A DNA stretch of 43,151 bases from Rathayibacter_A sp036510655. GTDB taxonomy: Bacteria; Actinomycetota; Actinomycetes; Actinomycetales; Microbacteriaceae. Below the pieces are notes generated by a model. It saw only the letters and a list, made by a program, of their open reading frames with translations. It ran no database searches and was not told the origin of the DNA. The stretch spans positions 1 to 43,151 of the forward strand of contig DATCDQ010000111.1 in the NCBI GenBank assembly GCA_036510655.1. Direction: 5' to 3'. Shown in pieces: positions 7,716-17,014 of this stretch. How positions within the stretch are numbered: the first letter of the stretch is position 1; each line of letters starts with the position of its first letter. The translations under genes and the position numbers were made by a program.

Positions 7716-8000
7716 ATGACTGTGCTCATCGATCAGCCGGTGTGGCCCGCCCACGGCACGCTCTGGTCGCATCTGGTCAGCGACGAATCGCTGGCGGAAC
7801 TCCACGCGTTCGCGACCGCGAACGACGTACCGACGCGGAGTTTCGACCGCGATCACTACGACGTCCCACAGCGACGCTATGACGAACTCGTGGCCGCTGG
7901 GGCGCATCCGGTCGGGATGCGCGAACTCGTGGAGCGCCTGCGCGCCAGTGGCCTGCGCGTCAGCGCAGCGCAGCGCAGGACGGATCCGTTCGGGCGCTAG
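7716..8000 (+). CDS. DUF4031 domain-containing protein
   Basis: This 94-residue protein matches DUF4031 by its opening IDQPVWPAHGTLWSHLVSD, followed by ELHAFATANDVP and SFDRDHYDVPQRRYDELVAAGA. The function of the family is not known. The conserved Trp, His and Asp/Arg residues would suit a small enzyme or a nucleotide-binding protein, but that is speculation. The ATG at 7716 has no ribosome-binding site and follows a TAGAAT box by 6 nt, so the mRNA is probably leaderless. It converges on the RNase E/G gene, with 40 bp between the stops. Confidence 0.85.
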   Translation: MTVLIDQPVWPAHGTLWSHLVSDESLAELHAFATANDVPTRSFDRDHYDVPQRRYDELVAAGAHPVGMRELVERLRASGLRVSAAQRRTDPFGR

Positions 8001-8040
8001 GTCGATAGGCCTCGCACACGAACGGATGTCGTCGCTCGGC

Positions 8041-10506
8041 TCAGTCGGCCGGTCGCTGCACGTCCGTGTTGCTGGCCTGCTGCGGCGTAACGACCCCGCC
8101 AGTGAGCGATGCGGTGGTGACACGGCGTCGACGGTTGCGCCCCTGACCGGGCTGCTTCGGCTCAGGCAGCGCCTCGAGTACGGTCTCCAGCAGGTGCTCC
8201 GCCTCTTCGCTGGCCAGCCGCGGCTTCGAGGGCGCCGTAACCGTCACCGGGATGTCCAGGATGGCGACGGGCTCTGCGACTGGCGCCGGAACGTCTGCGC
8301 CGGACTCTGCAACGTGCTTCGCACGAGGTGTGTCGGCTGCGGGAGCCTGTGCTGCCGGGGCACCGGCATCCGTTGTCGTTGCGCTGTCGTCGTGCGCGTG
8401 CGCGATCGTGCTCGCCGCGATCTGGGCGAGTGCGTTCTTCGCATCGTCGGTGATCGCGTGTGTGACAGGCGCAGTCTGCTGTTGGCCTCCGCCCGAACCA
8501 CTCGGCATGCCGCCCTTGCCCCGCCTGCGATCGTTCTGCGGCTGTGGCGCTGTGCGGTGCTTCACGACAGGGTCGTGATGCACGACGACACCGCGCCCCG
8601 CACACACTTCACACGCTTCGCTGAAGGTCTCCAGAAGCCCGAGGCCGAGCTTCTTACGCGTCATCTGAATCAGACCGAGCGAGGTGACCTCTGCAACTTG
8701 ATGCTTCGTGCGGTCACGGCTGAGGCACTCGACCAGTCGACGCAGCACCAAATCGCGGTTGGTCTCGAGGACCATGTCGATGAAGTCGACGACAATGATG
8801 CCGCCGATATCGCGCAACCGCAGTTGCCGCACGATCTCCTCCGCGGCCTCCAAGTTGTTCTTGGTCACGGTCTCTTCGAGGTTTCCGCCTGAGCCGACGA
8901 ACTTGCCGGTGTTGACATCGATGACCGTCATGGCTTCCGTGCGGTCGATCACAAGAGAGCCGCCGGACGGCAGCCACACCTTGCGCTCGAGCGCCTTCTC
9001 GATCTGCTCCGTGATGCGGTATTGATCGAACGGATCGCGATCGCCCTCGTACTCCTCCACCCGATCGAGCAGATCGGGCGCGACCTGCGCGAGATACCCC
9101 TCGATCGTCTCGCGGGCATCCTCCCCCGAGATGATCAGCTTGTGAAAGTCTTCGTTGAAGACGTCGCGCACGATCTTGATCAGCAGGTCTGGCTCGCTGT
9201 GCAACAGTGCCGGTGCGGATGCCGACTCAACCTTCGTGGAAATCGCAGCCCACTGCGCGGTCAGACGGTTGACATCGACCGTGAGCTGGTCCTCCGTGGC
9301 GCCCTCGGCCGCCGTGCGCACGATGACACCGACGTTCTCGGGGAGCACCGCCTTCAAGATCTTCTTCAGCCGTGAACGTTCCGTGTCCGGCAGCTTGCGG
9401 CTGATTCCATTCATCGAGCCGTTCGGCACGTAGACCAGGTACCGGCCGGGCAGCGACACCTGGCTGGTGAGCCGGGCGCCCTTGTGACCGACCGGGTCCT
9501 TGGTGACCTGAACGAGCACCTTGTCACCCGGCTTCAGCGCGAGCTCGATGCGACGTGCCTGCTGCTTGCCTTCTGCAGAGTTCTCGGCTGCCGCATCCCA
9601 GTCGACCTCGCCGGAGTACAACACGGCGTTTCGGCCACGACCAATATCGACGAAGGCCGCCTCCATGCTCGGCAGTACGTTCTGCACACGACCGAGGTAG
9701 ACATTCCCGATAAGGGATGCTTCCTGTGACTTTGCCACATAATGCTCGACGAGCACCTTGTCTTCGAGAACGCCGATCTGAATACGACCGCTCTTCGACC
9801 GCACGACCATCTGCCGGTCAACTGATTCACGGCGTGCCAAGAACTCGGCTTCCGTGATCACCGGGCGTCGACGTCCGGCATCGCGACCGTCACGGCGGCG
9901 CTGCTTCTTCGCTTCAAGACGAGTCGAGCCCTTGATCCGCTGCGGCTCGGTGATCAGCTCAGGCTCGCGCGGTGTGCGCACCTTGACCACGGTGTTCGCC
10001 GGGTCGTTCGCGCCCGACCGGCTGCTCTCCCCCGAACGACGACGTGAGCGGCGACGCAGTGTCGGTGCATCGTCGTCGGCTGAGCCCTGGTCTTCCGATT
10101 CATGGCCTTGGTCGTATGGCAACCCGGGCAGGAACGCGATCTCCGGCGCTTTGAACAGGATCGCGGTGCTGGGCAGACCGGGGGCGGTCGTTTCCACTAC
10201 CGCCGACACCTCAGTGCCGACAGTTGGCACAACGAGGTTCGTCGGCGTGCTCGAAGCCGCAGCATCCGCGGTCGGGGCAACCGACGCATCCGCTACGGTG
10301 CCGGACGCAACAGCGCCGCCGGCAACAGTCCCGCTGGCAGCAGCCGAGTCCGCCGCTCCGACGCCGGCAGGCGGTAGTGTCGGCGCAGATTGCTCGGCCC
10401 GTTTGTGAGACTTGCGGCCGCCGAACAGCCTGCTGCGCCTTCTGGTGCCGCCGTCCGCCTCCGCTTCGTTCCTTGAATTTGTTGTGTTTTCGTCTTTATC
10501 CACCAT
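8041..10506 (-). CDS. rne: Ribonuclease E/G with long disordered arms
   Basis: This endoribonuclease cuts single-stranded A/U-rich RNA in mRNA decay and in rRNA and tRNA maturation. Of 821 residues, about 1-230 form a low-complexity N-terminal arm with Ala/Ser/Thr and Arg-rich patches. The catalytic core follows: S1 domain (about 240-335), RNase H-like and 5' sensor regions (LTSQVSLPGRYLVYVP), and the DNase I-like domain with metal-binding Asp530 in VIDVNTGKF and Asp574 in VVDFIDM. The CEVCAGRG zinc link is near 640, and an acidic/Arg-rich tail closes the protein. The N-terminal extension is typical of actinobacteria. GAGGAG lies 11 nt before the ATG, a rather long spacing. The leader may exceed 300 nt. 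Confidence 0.96.
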   Translation of the reverse strand: MVDKDENTTNSRNEAEADGGTRRRSRLFGGRKSHKRAEQSAPTLPPAGVGAADSAAASGTVAGGAVASGTVADASVAPTADAAASSTPTNLVVPTVGTEVSAVVETTAPGLPSTAILFKAPEIAFLPGLPYDQGHESEDQGSADDDAPTLRRRSRRRSGESSRSGANDPANTVVKVRTPREPELITEPQRIKGSTRLEAKKQRRRDGRDAGRRRPVITEAEFLARRESVDRQMVVRSKSGRIQIGVLEDKVLVEHYVAKSQEASLIGNVYLGRVQNVLPSMEAAFVDIGRGRNAVLYSGEVDWDAAAENSAEGKQQARRIELALKPGDKVLVQVTKDPVGHKGARLTSQVSLPGRYLVYVPNGSMNGISRKLPDTERSRLKKILKAVLPENVGVIVRTAAEGATEDQLTVDVNRLTAQWAAISTKVESASAPALLHSEPDLLIKIVRDVFNEDFHKLIISGEDARETIEGYLAQVAPDLLDRVEEYEGDRDPFDQYRITEQIEKALERKVWLPSGGSLVIDRTEAMTVIDVNTGKFVGSGGNLEETVTKNNLEAAEEIVRQLRLRDIGGIIVVDFIDMVLETNRDLVLRRLVECLSRDRTKHQVAEVTSLGLIQMTRKKLGLGLLETFSEACEVCAGRGVVVHHDPVVKHRTAPQPQNDRRRGKGGMPSGSGGGQQQTAPVTHAITDDAKNALAQIAASTIAHAHDDSATTTDAGAPAAQAPAADTPRAKHVAESGADVPAPVAEPVAILDIPVTVTAPSKPRLASEEAEHLLETVLEALPEPKQPGQGRNRRRRVTTASLTGGVVTPQQASNTDVQRPAD

Positions 10507-10723
10507 CGCTGGTGCAACTCCTCGACCGGATCCGGCAGCCGCGCCGTCGTCTCCGGGTGCTTTTCTCGAGCGGGATTCTCGCGCCTCGCGATCCCCCCGC
10601 CAATCCTTGGGCTACAGCGGCCGGCTGTTCGCTCGGGCTGCCTGTCTGTCTATTTCAGGTGAGCTGCCGGTTCCGACCCATCGGTTCGACCGTCGGCCGT
10701 GCATCTCGGTCCTGCGTTTCCTG

Positions 10724-10765
10724 CTGGGTTTACTTACTGGGTTTACATACTGGGTTTACATACTG
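10724..10765. repeat. 13-bp tandem repeat (CTGGGTTTACATA)n in the rne leader
   Basis: CTGGGTTTACTTA, CTGGGTTTACATA and CTGGGTTTACATA follow each other without a gap and run into CTGGGCACC. It directly abuts a GGCACC-AGG-GGTGCC hairpin at 10766-10780. Confidence 0.85.
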
Positions 10766-10833
10766 GGCACCAGGGGTGCCTGCTAAGCCTTTTTGGTGGT
10801 GTCTGCCCGAGCGCGGCCCAGGCGACGGAGTCT

Positions 10834-10839
10834 ATTATC
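10834..10839 (-). promoter_or_regulatory. Candidate -10 box of rne
   Basis: GATAAT on the minus strand. It is the closest match to a -10 consensus in this intergenic region, but no good -35 box stands 16-18 bp upstream. Confidence 0.3.
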
Positions 10840-10944
10840 GCATGCTCGCTCTGCCGGGAACGTCATTGACCGTGCAGGAGCGCGCCGCGAAGCCGCGCGA
10901 GCCTGCCATGCCCGGGCGGCACGGAGGGGCGGAACCCTCTATGC

Positions 10945-10950
10945 CATAAT
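10945..10950 (+). promoter_or_regulatory. Candidate -10 box for a leaderless VKOR mRNA
   Basis: CATAAT ends 6 nt before the GTG start at 10957, so transcription would begin on the start codon. No ribosome-binding site is present. Confidence 0.5.
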
Positions 10951-10956
10951 CCGAGA

Positions 10957-11562
10957 GTGTCGATCACCGAATCCGCCAAACGCCCCATCATTCTTGCCGT
11001 GTCGCTGATCGTGATGGGGGTGATCGGTTTTTTCGCGGCCTTTATCCTGACATTGGAGAAGTTCCAGCAGTTGGAGCATCCGGCCGCTCAACTCAGCTGC
11101 AACATCAACCCGTTGATCGGCTGTGGCAAGAATCTTGCGTCGTGGCAGGGCAGCATTCTCGGCTTCCCCAACCCGTTGATCGGCGTGGCCGGCTGGACCG
11201 CGACGATCGCCGTAGGTGTTTCAATTCTCGCCGGAGCACGATTCGCGCGCTGGTTCTGGATGCTGTTCAATCTCGGTGTGATCGGTGCAATGGCCCTGAT
11301 CTTCTTCCTCATCTCCGAGAGCTTGTATTCGCTATTGGTGCTCTGCCCGTACTGCATGGTGACCTGGGTTGTGACGATCCCGACGTTCTGGCTTGTGACG
11401 TTCTACAACCTCAAAGAGGGCAATATTCCCGTTCCGGCATCCGTTCGCCGTTTCTTCGCTCAGGCGTACTCCTGGGTACCGCTGATCACCCTGGTGTGCT
11501 ACGCGATCGTTGCTGTGCTCGCGCAGATTCAGGTCAGCTGGATCCCGTACGCGTTCCGGTAA
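10957..11562 (+). CDS. Vitamin K epoxide reductase (VKOR) family membrane protein
   Basis: Bacterial VKOR proteins take electrons from a DsbA-type thiol oxidase and pass them to quinone, which drives disulfide formation outside the membrane. This 201-residue protein has about five transmembrane segments. It carries both cysteine pairs of the family: the loop pair Cys48/Cys56 (SCNINPLIGCGKNL) and the quinone-side CPYC at 130-133. The conserved GFPNPLIGVAGW follows the first pair. There is no fused thioredoxin domain, so a separate partner is needed. The GTG start is supported by a leaderless-type promoter and gives the short N-terminus expected. It converges on ndk with only 7 bp between the stops. 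Confidence 0.95.
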   Translation: MSITESAKRPIILAVSLIVMGVIGFFAAFILTLEKFQQLEHPAAQLSCNINPLIGCGKNLASWQGSILGFPNPLIGVAGWTATIAVGVSILAGARFARWFWMLFNLGVIGAMALIFFLISESLYSLLVLCPYCMVTWVVTIPTFWLVTFYNLKEGNIPVPASVRRFFAQAYSWVPLITLVCYAIVAVLAQIQVSWIPYAFR

Positions 11563-11569
11563 CCGGCCC

Positions 11570-11989
11570 TCAGAACCAGAGCGCGAGTTCACGCGCGGCC
11601 GACTCCGGTGAGTCACTGCCGTGCACGAGGTTCTGCTGCACCCGCAGTCCCCAGTCGCGGCCAAGGTCGCCGCGGACAGTGCCCGGCAACGCGGTCGTCG
11701 GATCCGTCGCTCCGGCCAACGACCGAAATCCTTCGATGACGCGGTTGCCCGCCACCCGCAGGGCGACGATGGGACCTGATTCCATGAACTCGACGAGCGG
11801 CTCATAGAAGGGCTTGCCCTCGTGTTCCGCGTAGTGCTTGGCGAGCAGCTCCCGATCCGCCTGCACCATCTTGAGGTCGACGAGCGAATAGCCCTTCGCC
11901 TCGATGCGGCGCAGAATCTCACCGGTCAGGCCGCGCGCGACACCGTCGGGCTTGACGAGGACCAGGGTCTCTTCGACGAGTGTGCTCAT
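11570..11989 (-). CDS. ndk: Nucleoside diphosphate kinase
   Basis: Ndk passes the gamma-phosphate of ATP to other nucleoside diphosphates through a phosphohistidine. The 139-residue length is standard. The catalytic His123 is in QQNLVHGSDSPESA, and the N-terminal ETLVLVKPDGVARGLTGEI and MESGPIVALRV blocks are intact. GGAGAA lies 7 nt before the ATG. The ATG also overlaps the stop of the DUF4233 gene (ATGA), so it is the last gene of the ileS-folC-DUF4233-ndk operon. Confidence 0.98.
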   Translation of the reverse strand: MSTLVEETLVLVKPDGVARGLTGEILRRIEAKGYSLVDLKMVQADRELLAKHYAEHEGKPFYEPLVEFMESGPIVALRVAGNRVIEGFRSLAGATDPTTALPGTVRGDLGRDWGLRVQQNLVHGSDSPESAARELALWF

Positions 11990-12387
11990 TCGGGATTCTC
12001 CGTTTCGTTGGTGCCATTGTTGTCGGATGCAGCGGCCGAAGCCGCCAGCGCTGCGTTCGTGCGGTCGAGGCGCTCGCCCGCGATCATGGCATACGCCCAC
12101 ATTCCCGTGAAGATCGCACCCACGATGAACATCATGCCGACAAGGAACCCTGAGGCGATCACGATCACCTGCAGCGCCCAACCCAGCGCGAAACCCCAGC
12201 GGTACCGAAGTAGGCCGACCGTAGCGAGCATGATGACAACGAGGGCGCCTCCGCCGCCGAGCGCGATCGCCGGTGGCACGGCCTTCAACCCGAACGCGAC
12301 GAGTGCGCCGAGGAACACCACGACGAATTCGAACCCGAGCACGATCTGACCCAGGCTTTGCTGAGCGGAGCGGGCGCGCGGTCTCAC
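11986..12387 (-). CDS. DUF4233 domain-containing membrane protein
   Basis: This 133-residue protein has four predicted transmembrane helices: IVLGFEFVVVFLGALVAFGL, the AIALGGGGALVVIMLATVGLL segment, GFALGWALQVIVIASGFLVG and MMFIVGAIFTGMWAYAMI. It ends in an Asn/Glu-rich tail. The family is found between folC and ndk in many actinobacteria; its function is unknown. The start is a GTG (12387) overlapping the folC stop (GTGA), and its own stop overlaps the ndk ATG, so translation of the three genes is chained. The longer upstream frame is folC in another frame. Confidence 0.9.
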   Translation of the reverse strand: MRPRARSAQQSLGQIVLGFEFVVVFLGALVAFGLKAVPPAIALGGGGALVVIMLATVGLLRYRWGFALGWALQVIVIASGFLVGMMFIVGAIFTGMWAYAMIAGERLDRTNAALAASAAASDNNGTNETENPE

Positions 12388-13760
12388 GAGGTCGCCTTCC
12401 ACGCGCGATCGCGCGCGAGTGCCATCGTGTCGCCGATCAGCGTGATCGAGCCGGTGACCACAACGGCGCGTCGCGGCGCAAGCGCTGCCCATTCCCGTGC
12501 GGCTTCGATCGCCTCGCCGAGGTCGTCATACGAGGTGACGGATTCGTGTGTCCACTCCTCGATGTTCTCGGCGAGCTCGTCGTACGGTGCGGAGCGCTCG
12601 GAATGCGACTGCGTCACGAAGATCCGCGTCGCAAGCGGTGACAGCGCATCCATGATGCCCCTGGCATCTTTGTCGCGCAGGATACCGACCACGAAGCCGA
12701 TTTCGTCGAAGTCGAAATAGCGGGGCAGTGCGGCGGCCAACGTCTGCGCGCCAGCCGGATTATGTGCAGCATCGACAAGAATCGTCGGTTCGACGCCCAC
12801 AAGCTGCAGCCGACCGGGCGAGGTCGCGGTCGCAAGACCTTCTTCGATCAGGTCATGCCCCAGTTCCTGCGTGCCGTCGCCGAGGAAGGATTCGACCGCC
12901 GCAATCGCCACCGCCGCGTTCTGCGCCTGATGAGCGCCGTAGAGCGGCAGGAACAGGTCTTCATACACGCCGGCGCGTCCACGCACGCTGATCAGCTGTC
13001 CACCGACGGCAACCGCAGTGGACAGCACGTCGAACCCTTCTGGTTGCACCGTGAGCGATGCCTCGCGCAGGGCTGCAGCGTTCTCCAGCTCGGCGAGCGC
13101 CTCAGCGGGTTGCGCAGAACTGACGACGATCGCCGCAGGCTTGATGATGCCAGACTTGGTTCGAGCGATCTCGGCAACGGTATTACCCAGCCGATTCTGG
13201 TGATCCAACGAAATCGGAGTGAATACCGCGATGTCGCCGTCGCCCACGTTGGTGGAGTCCCATTCCCCGCCCATGCCGACCTCGATGACCGCGACATCCA
13301 CCGGCGCGTCCGCGAAACACGCGAAGGCGAGGATGGTCAGCACCTCGAAAAACGTCAATCGCACGTCACCTGCACCGGTCAACTCGTCGTCCACCATCCG
13401 CAGGTAGGGCAACACGTCCACCCAGTTGCGCACGAGCGCCTCATCGCTGATCGACTCACCGTCGATCACGATCCGCTCGTTGAAGCGCACCAGGTGGGGA
13501 CTCGTGAACAGTCCAGTGCGCAATCCGTAGGCGCGCAGGATGCTCTCGGCGATCCGGCTCGTGCTCGTCTTGCCGTTCGTGCCGGTCACGTGGATGATCG
13601 GGAACGCCCGCTGCGGGTCGCCAAGCAATTCAAGCGCCCGTCGGGTCGGCGCTAGTCGCGGCTGCGGGGATCCCTCGCCCAGCCGCTCCAGAATCGCCTC
13701 GTAGACGGCATCGCTCGCGGCACGGAACTCGTCGTCGCCTGTAGTCTCTCGCGGGCTCAT
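12384..13760 (-). CDS. folC: Bifunctional dihydrofolate / folylpolyglutamate synthase
   Basis: FolC adds glutamate to dihydropteroate and then to tetrahydrofolates, which makes and retains folate in the cell. It is a Mur-ligase-type enzyme of 458 residues. The ATP loop HVTGTNGKTSTSR (Lys64), GLFTSPHLVRFNERI, VIEVGMGGEWDSTN and FTPISLDHQNRLG (metal and ATP ligands) are all present, as is DAAHNPAG in the C-terminal domain. Its ATG overlaps the ileS stop (ATGA). The pairing of folC with ileS or valS is common in actinobacteria. Confidence 0.97.
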   Translation of the reverse strand: MSPRETTGDDEFRAASDAVYEAILERLGEGSPQPRLAPTRRALELLGDPQRAFPIIHVTGTNGKTSTSRIAESILRAYGLRTGLFTSPHLVRFNERIVIDGESISDEALVRNWVDVLPYLRMVDDELTGAGDVRLTFFEVLTILAFACFADAPVDVAVIEVGMGGEWDSTNVGDGDIAVFTPISLDHQNRLGNTVAEIARTKSGIIKPAAIVVSSAQPAEALAELENAAALREASLTVQPEGFDVLSTAVAVGGQLISVRGRAGVYEDLFLPLYGAHQAQNAAVAIAAVESFLGDGTQELGHDLIEEGLATATSPGRLQLVGVEPTILVDAAHNPAGAQTLAAALPRYFDFDEIGFVVGILRDKDARGIMDALSPLATRIFVTQSHSERSAPYDELAENIEEWTHESVTSYDDLGEAIEAAREWAALAPRRAVVVTGSITLIGDTMALARDRAWKATS

Positions 13761-16700
13761 GCTTTCTCCAGTGTCACAATCAGGGCGGATGCGTCGCCAA
13801 CGCCGATCGCGGAACCTTCGCCCGCGCGCAGCGGCGCGTCGGTGACGTGCAACTCTAGCGCGAGCGTTTCGGCTGCGATCAATTCGGCGAAGGCGCGCGC
13901 TGCCGCCGCCCCTTCAGAGTCCAACTGCAGCTCCAATCGGATGCGGTCGCTCACCTCGAGCCCAGCGCCCTTGCGGGCATCCTGCACAGCCCGAACGACG
14001 TCGCGGGCAAGACCCTCCGCTTCCAAGATCGGGCTCGTCCGTGTCTCCAGCAGCACGAAGCCGCCGTCGGGCAGCAGGGCCAGAGCGGTGTCAGCGGAAT
14101 CTTCAGCGGAGGCGACCTCGAGCACGAGGTCGAATTCGCCATCCACCAGCTGGAGGCCTCCGGCGCTGACAACACCGTCGTTGTCGCTCCAGTCACCGGC
14201 ACGCGCGGCTCGGATGGCGACCTGCACGGCTTTGCCCAGGCGCGGGCCGGCCGCCCGTGCGTTGACGATGAGCCGCCGAGTGATGCCGTACGCGGCCGCA
14301 CTACCTTCCTCGAGCGGAACGAATTCGACCTGTTTTACATTCAGTTCCTCGCGCAGGATCGCCTCGAACTCGCCCAGTGCGCTCGCATCCGTCGTCACGA
14401 CAGTCAGCTTCGCCAGCGGCAGACGCACGCGCAATCCGGCGTGCTTGCGCAGCGAAAGCGCGGCGGAGCTGACGCGCCGCACCTCGTCCATGGCGATCAC
14501 GAGGACATCGTCCGCCGGAAACTCGCCAGCATCCGGCCAGTCGGTCAAGTGGACGCTGCGACCACCGGTCAGGCCCTTCCAGATCTGCTCCGTGACAAGC
14601 GGCAGTAGCGGGGCCGCAACGCGGGTCACCGTCTCCAGCACCGTATACAGGGTGTCGAACGCCTCTGCATTGCGGCCGTCGGGCGCGACCCCCGCCCAGA
14701 ACCGGTCCCGCGAACGGCGCACGTACCAATTGGTGAGAACGTCCGCGAAGTCGCGCAGCTTCGCCGCGGCAAGCGTCGCATCGAGGGCTTCGAGATCGTC
14801 TGTGACGGCCGCGATCAGCTCGCGGGTCTTGGCCAGCAGGTAGCGATCGAGCACATCCGTCGAGTCGGTGCGGCGGCGCGCCTGATAGCCGTCAGGACCG
14901 GAAGCATTTGCGTAGAGCGAGAAGAAGTACCACGTGCTCCACAGCGGCAGCAGAACTTGGCGCACGCCCTCGCGGATGCCTTCTTCCGTGACGACGAGGT
15001 TGCCTCCGCGCAGAACCGGGCTGGACATCAGGAACCAGCGCATCGCATCCGAACCGTCACGATCGAACACCTCGTTGACGTCGGGATAGTTGCGCAGCGA
15101 CTTCGACATCTTCTGGCCATCGCTGCCGAGCACGATGCCATGGCTGATCACACAGCTGAACGCCGGACGATCGAACAGCGCCGTCGACAGCGTGTGCAAC
15201 AGGTAGAACCAGCCGCGCGTTTGACCGATGTACTCGACGATGAAGTCCGCGGGGCTGTGGGTGTCGAACCAGTCCTGGTTCTCGAACGGGTAGTGCACCT
15301 GCGCGAACGGCATCGAGCCGGAGTCGAACCACACGTCCAGCACATCCGGGATTCGGCGCATCATCGAGGCGCCGGACGGGTCGTCCGGATTGGGCCGGGC
15401 GAGCTCGTCGATGTATGGGCGATGCAGATCCGGCATCCCGTCGGCATCCAGCGGCAGACGGCCGAAGTCGGTTTCGAGCTCGGCGAGCGAACCGTAGACA
15501 TCCACGCGCGGGTAGTCTGGGTTGTCACTCTTCCAGACGGGGATCGGCGACCCCCAGTAGCGGTTGCGGCTGATCGACCAGTCGCGAGCATTCGCCACCC
15601 ACTTGCCGAATTGGCCGTCCTTTACGTTCTCCGGCACCCACTCGATCTGCTGATTGAGCTCGGACATGCGGTCACGGAACTGGGTCACGCGCACGAACCA
15701 GCTGGAGACCGCCTTGTAGATGAGCGGGTTGCGGCAGCGCCAGCAGTGCGGGTACGAGTGTTCGTAGCTCGCCTGACGCAGCAGCCGACCCTGTGCCTTG
15801 AGCAGCCCGGTGAGCGGCTTGTTCGCCTCGAACACCTGCAGGCCCGCCACCTCGGGCACGCTCGGCAGAAAGCGGCCGCCCTCATCGATCGACAGGACGA
15901 CGGGGATCCCGTTGGCCTCGCAGACACGCTGGTCGTCCTCGCCGTAGGCGGGCGCCTGATGCACGATGCCGGTTCCATCGGTCGTCGTCACATAGTCGTC
16001 CACCAGGATCCGCCACGCATTCTCCGTGCCGTATTCCGTCGCATCCGCGTAGTAGTCCCACAGCCGGTCGTAGCTGACATCCTCGAGCTCAGCCCCTCGG
16101 ATGCTTCTGCTCACCGCTGCGACGGCGGCCTCCGCCGACGGGTAGCCCAGATCTTTCGCGTAGCTTCCGACGAGGTCTGCGGCGAGCAGATACTCGGCAC
16201 TGAGACCTTCCTGGTCCGACGTGCCATTCGGCCCGGCGGGCACAACCGCGTACTCGATGTCGGGGCCGACGACCAGTGCGAGGTTTGTCGGCAGCGTCCA
16301 CGGCGTGGTCGTCCAGGCCAGGGCACGCACGGCGGTCAGCCCGAGGGCCTCGGCCTTTGCGCCGATCAGCGGGAATGTGACAGTGACGGTCTGATCCTGG
16401 CGCATTTTGTAGACGTCGTCGTCCATGCGCAGTTCGTGGTTCGAAAGCGGTGTCTGGTCGCGCCAGCAATACGGCAGCACGCGATAACCCTCGTAGGCGA
16501 GCCCCTTTTGGTGCAGTTGCTTGAACGCCCAGATCACCGATTCCATGTACGTGATGTCGAGGGTCTTGTAGTCGTTGTCGAAGTCGACCCAGCGTGCCTG
16601 GCGCGTGACGTATTCCTGCCACTCACGGGTGTAGCGCAAGACGGATTCGCGCGCCGCTTCGTTGAACGCGGCGATGCCCATCTCTTCGATCTGGCTCTTG

Positions 16701-17014
16701 TCCGTGATGCCCAACTGCCGTTCGGCCTCCAACTCGGCCGGAAGTCCGTGCGTGTCCCAGCCGAATCGGCGTTCGACCTTCTTGCCGCGCATGGTCTGAA
16801 AGCGCGGGAAGAGATCCTTGGCATAGCCGGTGAGCAGGTGCCCGTAGTGCGGAAGGCCGTTCGCGAAGGGCGGGCCGTCGTAGAAAACCCACTCATCGGC
16901 ATCCGCTCGGTTGTCGATCGAGGCCCGAAAGGTGCCGTCGGCCTTCCAGAAGGCGAGGATTCCGGATTCGATGTCCGGAAAGTTCGGTGACGGGTTAGAC
17001 AGTGGGTACGGCAT
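13757..17014 (-). CDS. ileS: Isoleucyl-tRNA synthetase, long eukaryotic-like type
   Basis: This class I synthetase charges tRNA-Ile and edits mischarged valine. The 1085-residue product has the HYGH form of the HIGH motif at 56-59 (FANGLPHYGHLLTG), the GWDTHGLPAE block, a CP1 editing domain, WFDSGSMPFAQ, and KMSKS at 635-639. The size and sequence resemble the eukaryotic-like bacterial IleRS class, some members of which tolerate mupirocin better than the E. coli type; whether this one does is not shown. The ATG at 17014 has AGGAGA 6 nt upstream and follows a T-box leader. It is the first gene of a four-gene chained operon. Confidence 0.98.
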   Translation of the reverse strand: MPYPLSNPSPNFPDIESGILAFWKADGTFRASIDNRADADEWVFYDGPPFANGLPHYGHLLTGYAKDLFPRFQTMRGKKVERRFGWDTHGLPAELEAERQLGITDKSQIEEMGIAAFNEAARESVLRYTREWQEYVTRQARWVDFDNDYKTLDITYMESVIWAFKQLHQKGLAYEGYRVLPYCWRDQTPLSNHELRMDDDVYKMRQDQTVTVTFPLIGAKAEALGLTAVRALAWTTTPWTLPTNLALVVGPDIEYAVVPAGPNGTSDQEGLSAEYLLAADLVGSYAKDLGYPSAEAAVAAVSRSIRGAELEDVSYDRLWDYYADATEYGTENAWRILVDDYVTTTDGTGIVHQAPAYGEDDQRVCEANGIPVVLSIDEGGRFLPSVPEVAGLQVFEANKPLTGLLKAQGRLLRQASYEHSYPHCWRCRNPLIYKAVSSWFVRVTQFRDRMSELNQQIEWVPENVKDGQFGKWVANARDWSISRNRYWGSPIPVWKSDNPDYPRVDVYGSLAELETDFGRLPLDADGMPDLHRPYIDELARPNPDDPSGASMMRRIPDVLDVWFDSGSMPFAQVHYPFENQDWFDTHSPADFIVEYIGQTRGWFYLLHTLSTALFDRPAFSCVISHGIVLGSDGQKMSKSLRNYPDVNEVFDRDGSDAMRWFLMSSPVLRGGNLVVTEEGIREGVRQVLLPLWSTWYFFSLYANASGPDGYQARRRTDSTDVLDRYLLAKTRELIAAVTDDLEALDATLAAAKLRDFADVLTNWYVRRSRDRFWAGVAPDGRNAEAFDTLYTVLETVTRVAAPLLPLVTEQIWKGLTGGRSVHLTDWPDAGEFPADDVLVIAMDEVRRVSSAALSLRKHAGLRVRLPLAKLTVVTTDASALGEFEAILREELNVKQVEFVPLEEGSAAAYGITRRLIVNARAAGPRLGKAVQVAIRAARAGDWSDNDGVVSAGGLQLVDGEFDLVLEVASAEDSADTALALLPDGGFVLLETRTSPILEAEGLARDVVRAVQDARKGAGLEVSDRIRLELQLDSEGAAAARAFAELIAAETLALELHVTDAPLRAGEGSAIGVGDASALIVTLEKA

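Larger units (their letters stand above)
10507..10956. other. 450-bp divergent intergenic region (rne leader / VKOR promoter)
   Basis: No convincing gene lies here. The region carries a GATAAT box for rne (minus strand, 10834-10839), three 13-bp tandem repeats (10724-10765), a GGCACC/GGTGCC hairpin (10766-10780) and, at its right end, the -10 box of the VKOR gene. If rne starts at the GATAAT box its leader is about 320 nt; RNase E mRNAs in other bacteria have long leaders through which the enzyme limits its own synthesis. Confidence 0.5.

Noticed and set aside
14957..16990. 677-residue plus-strand frame opposite ileS
   Set aside because: Antisense shadow of a clear synthetase gene; no start signal and no domains.
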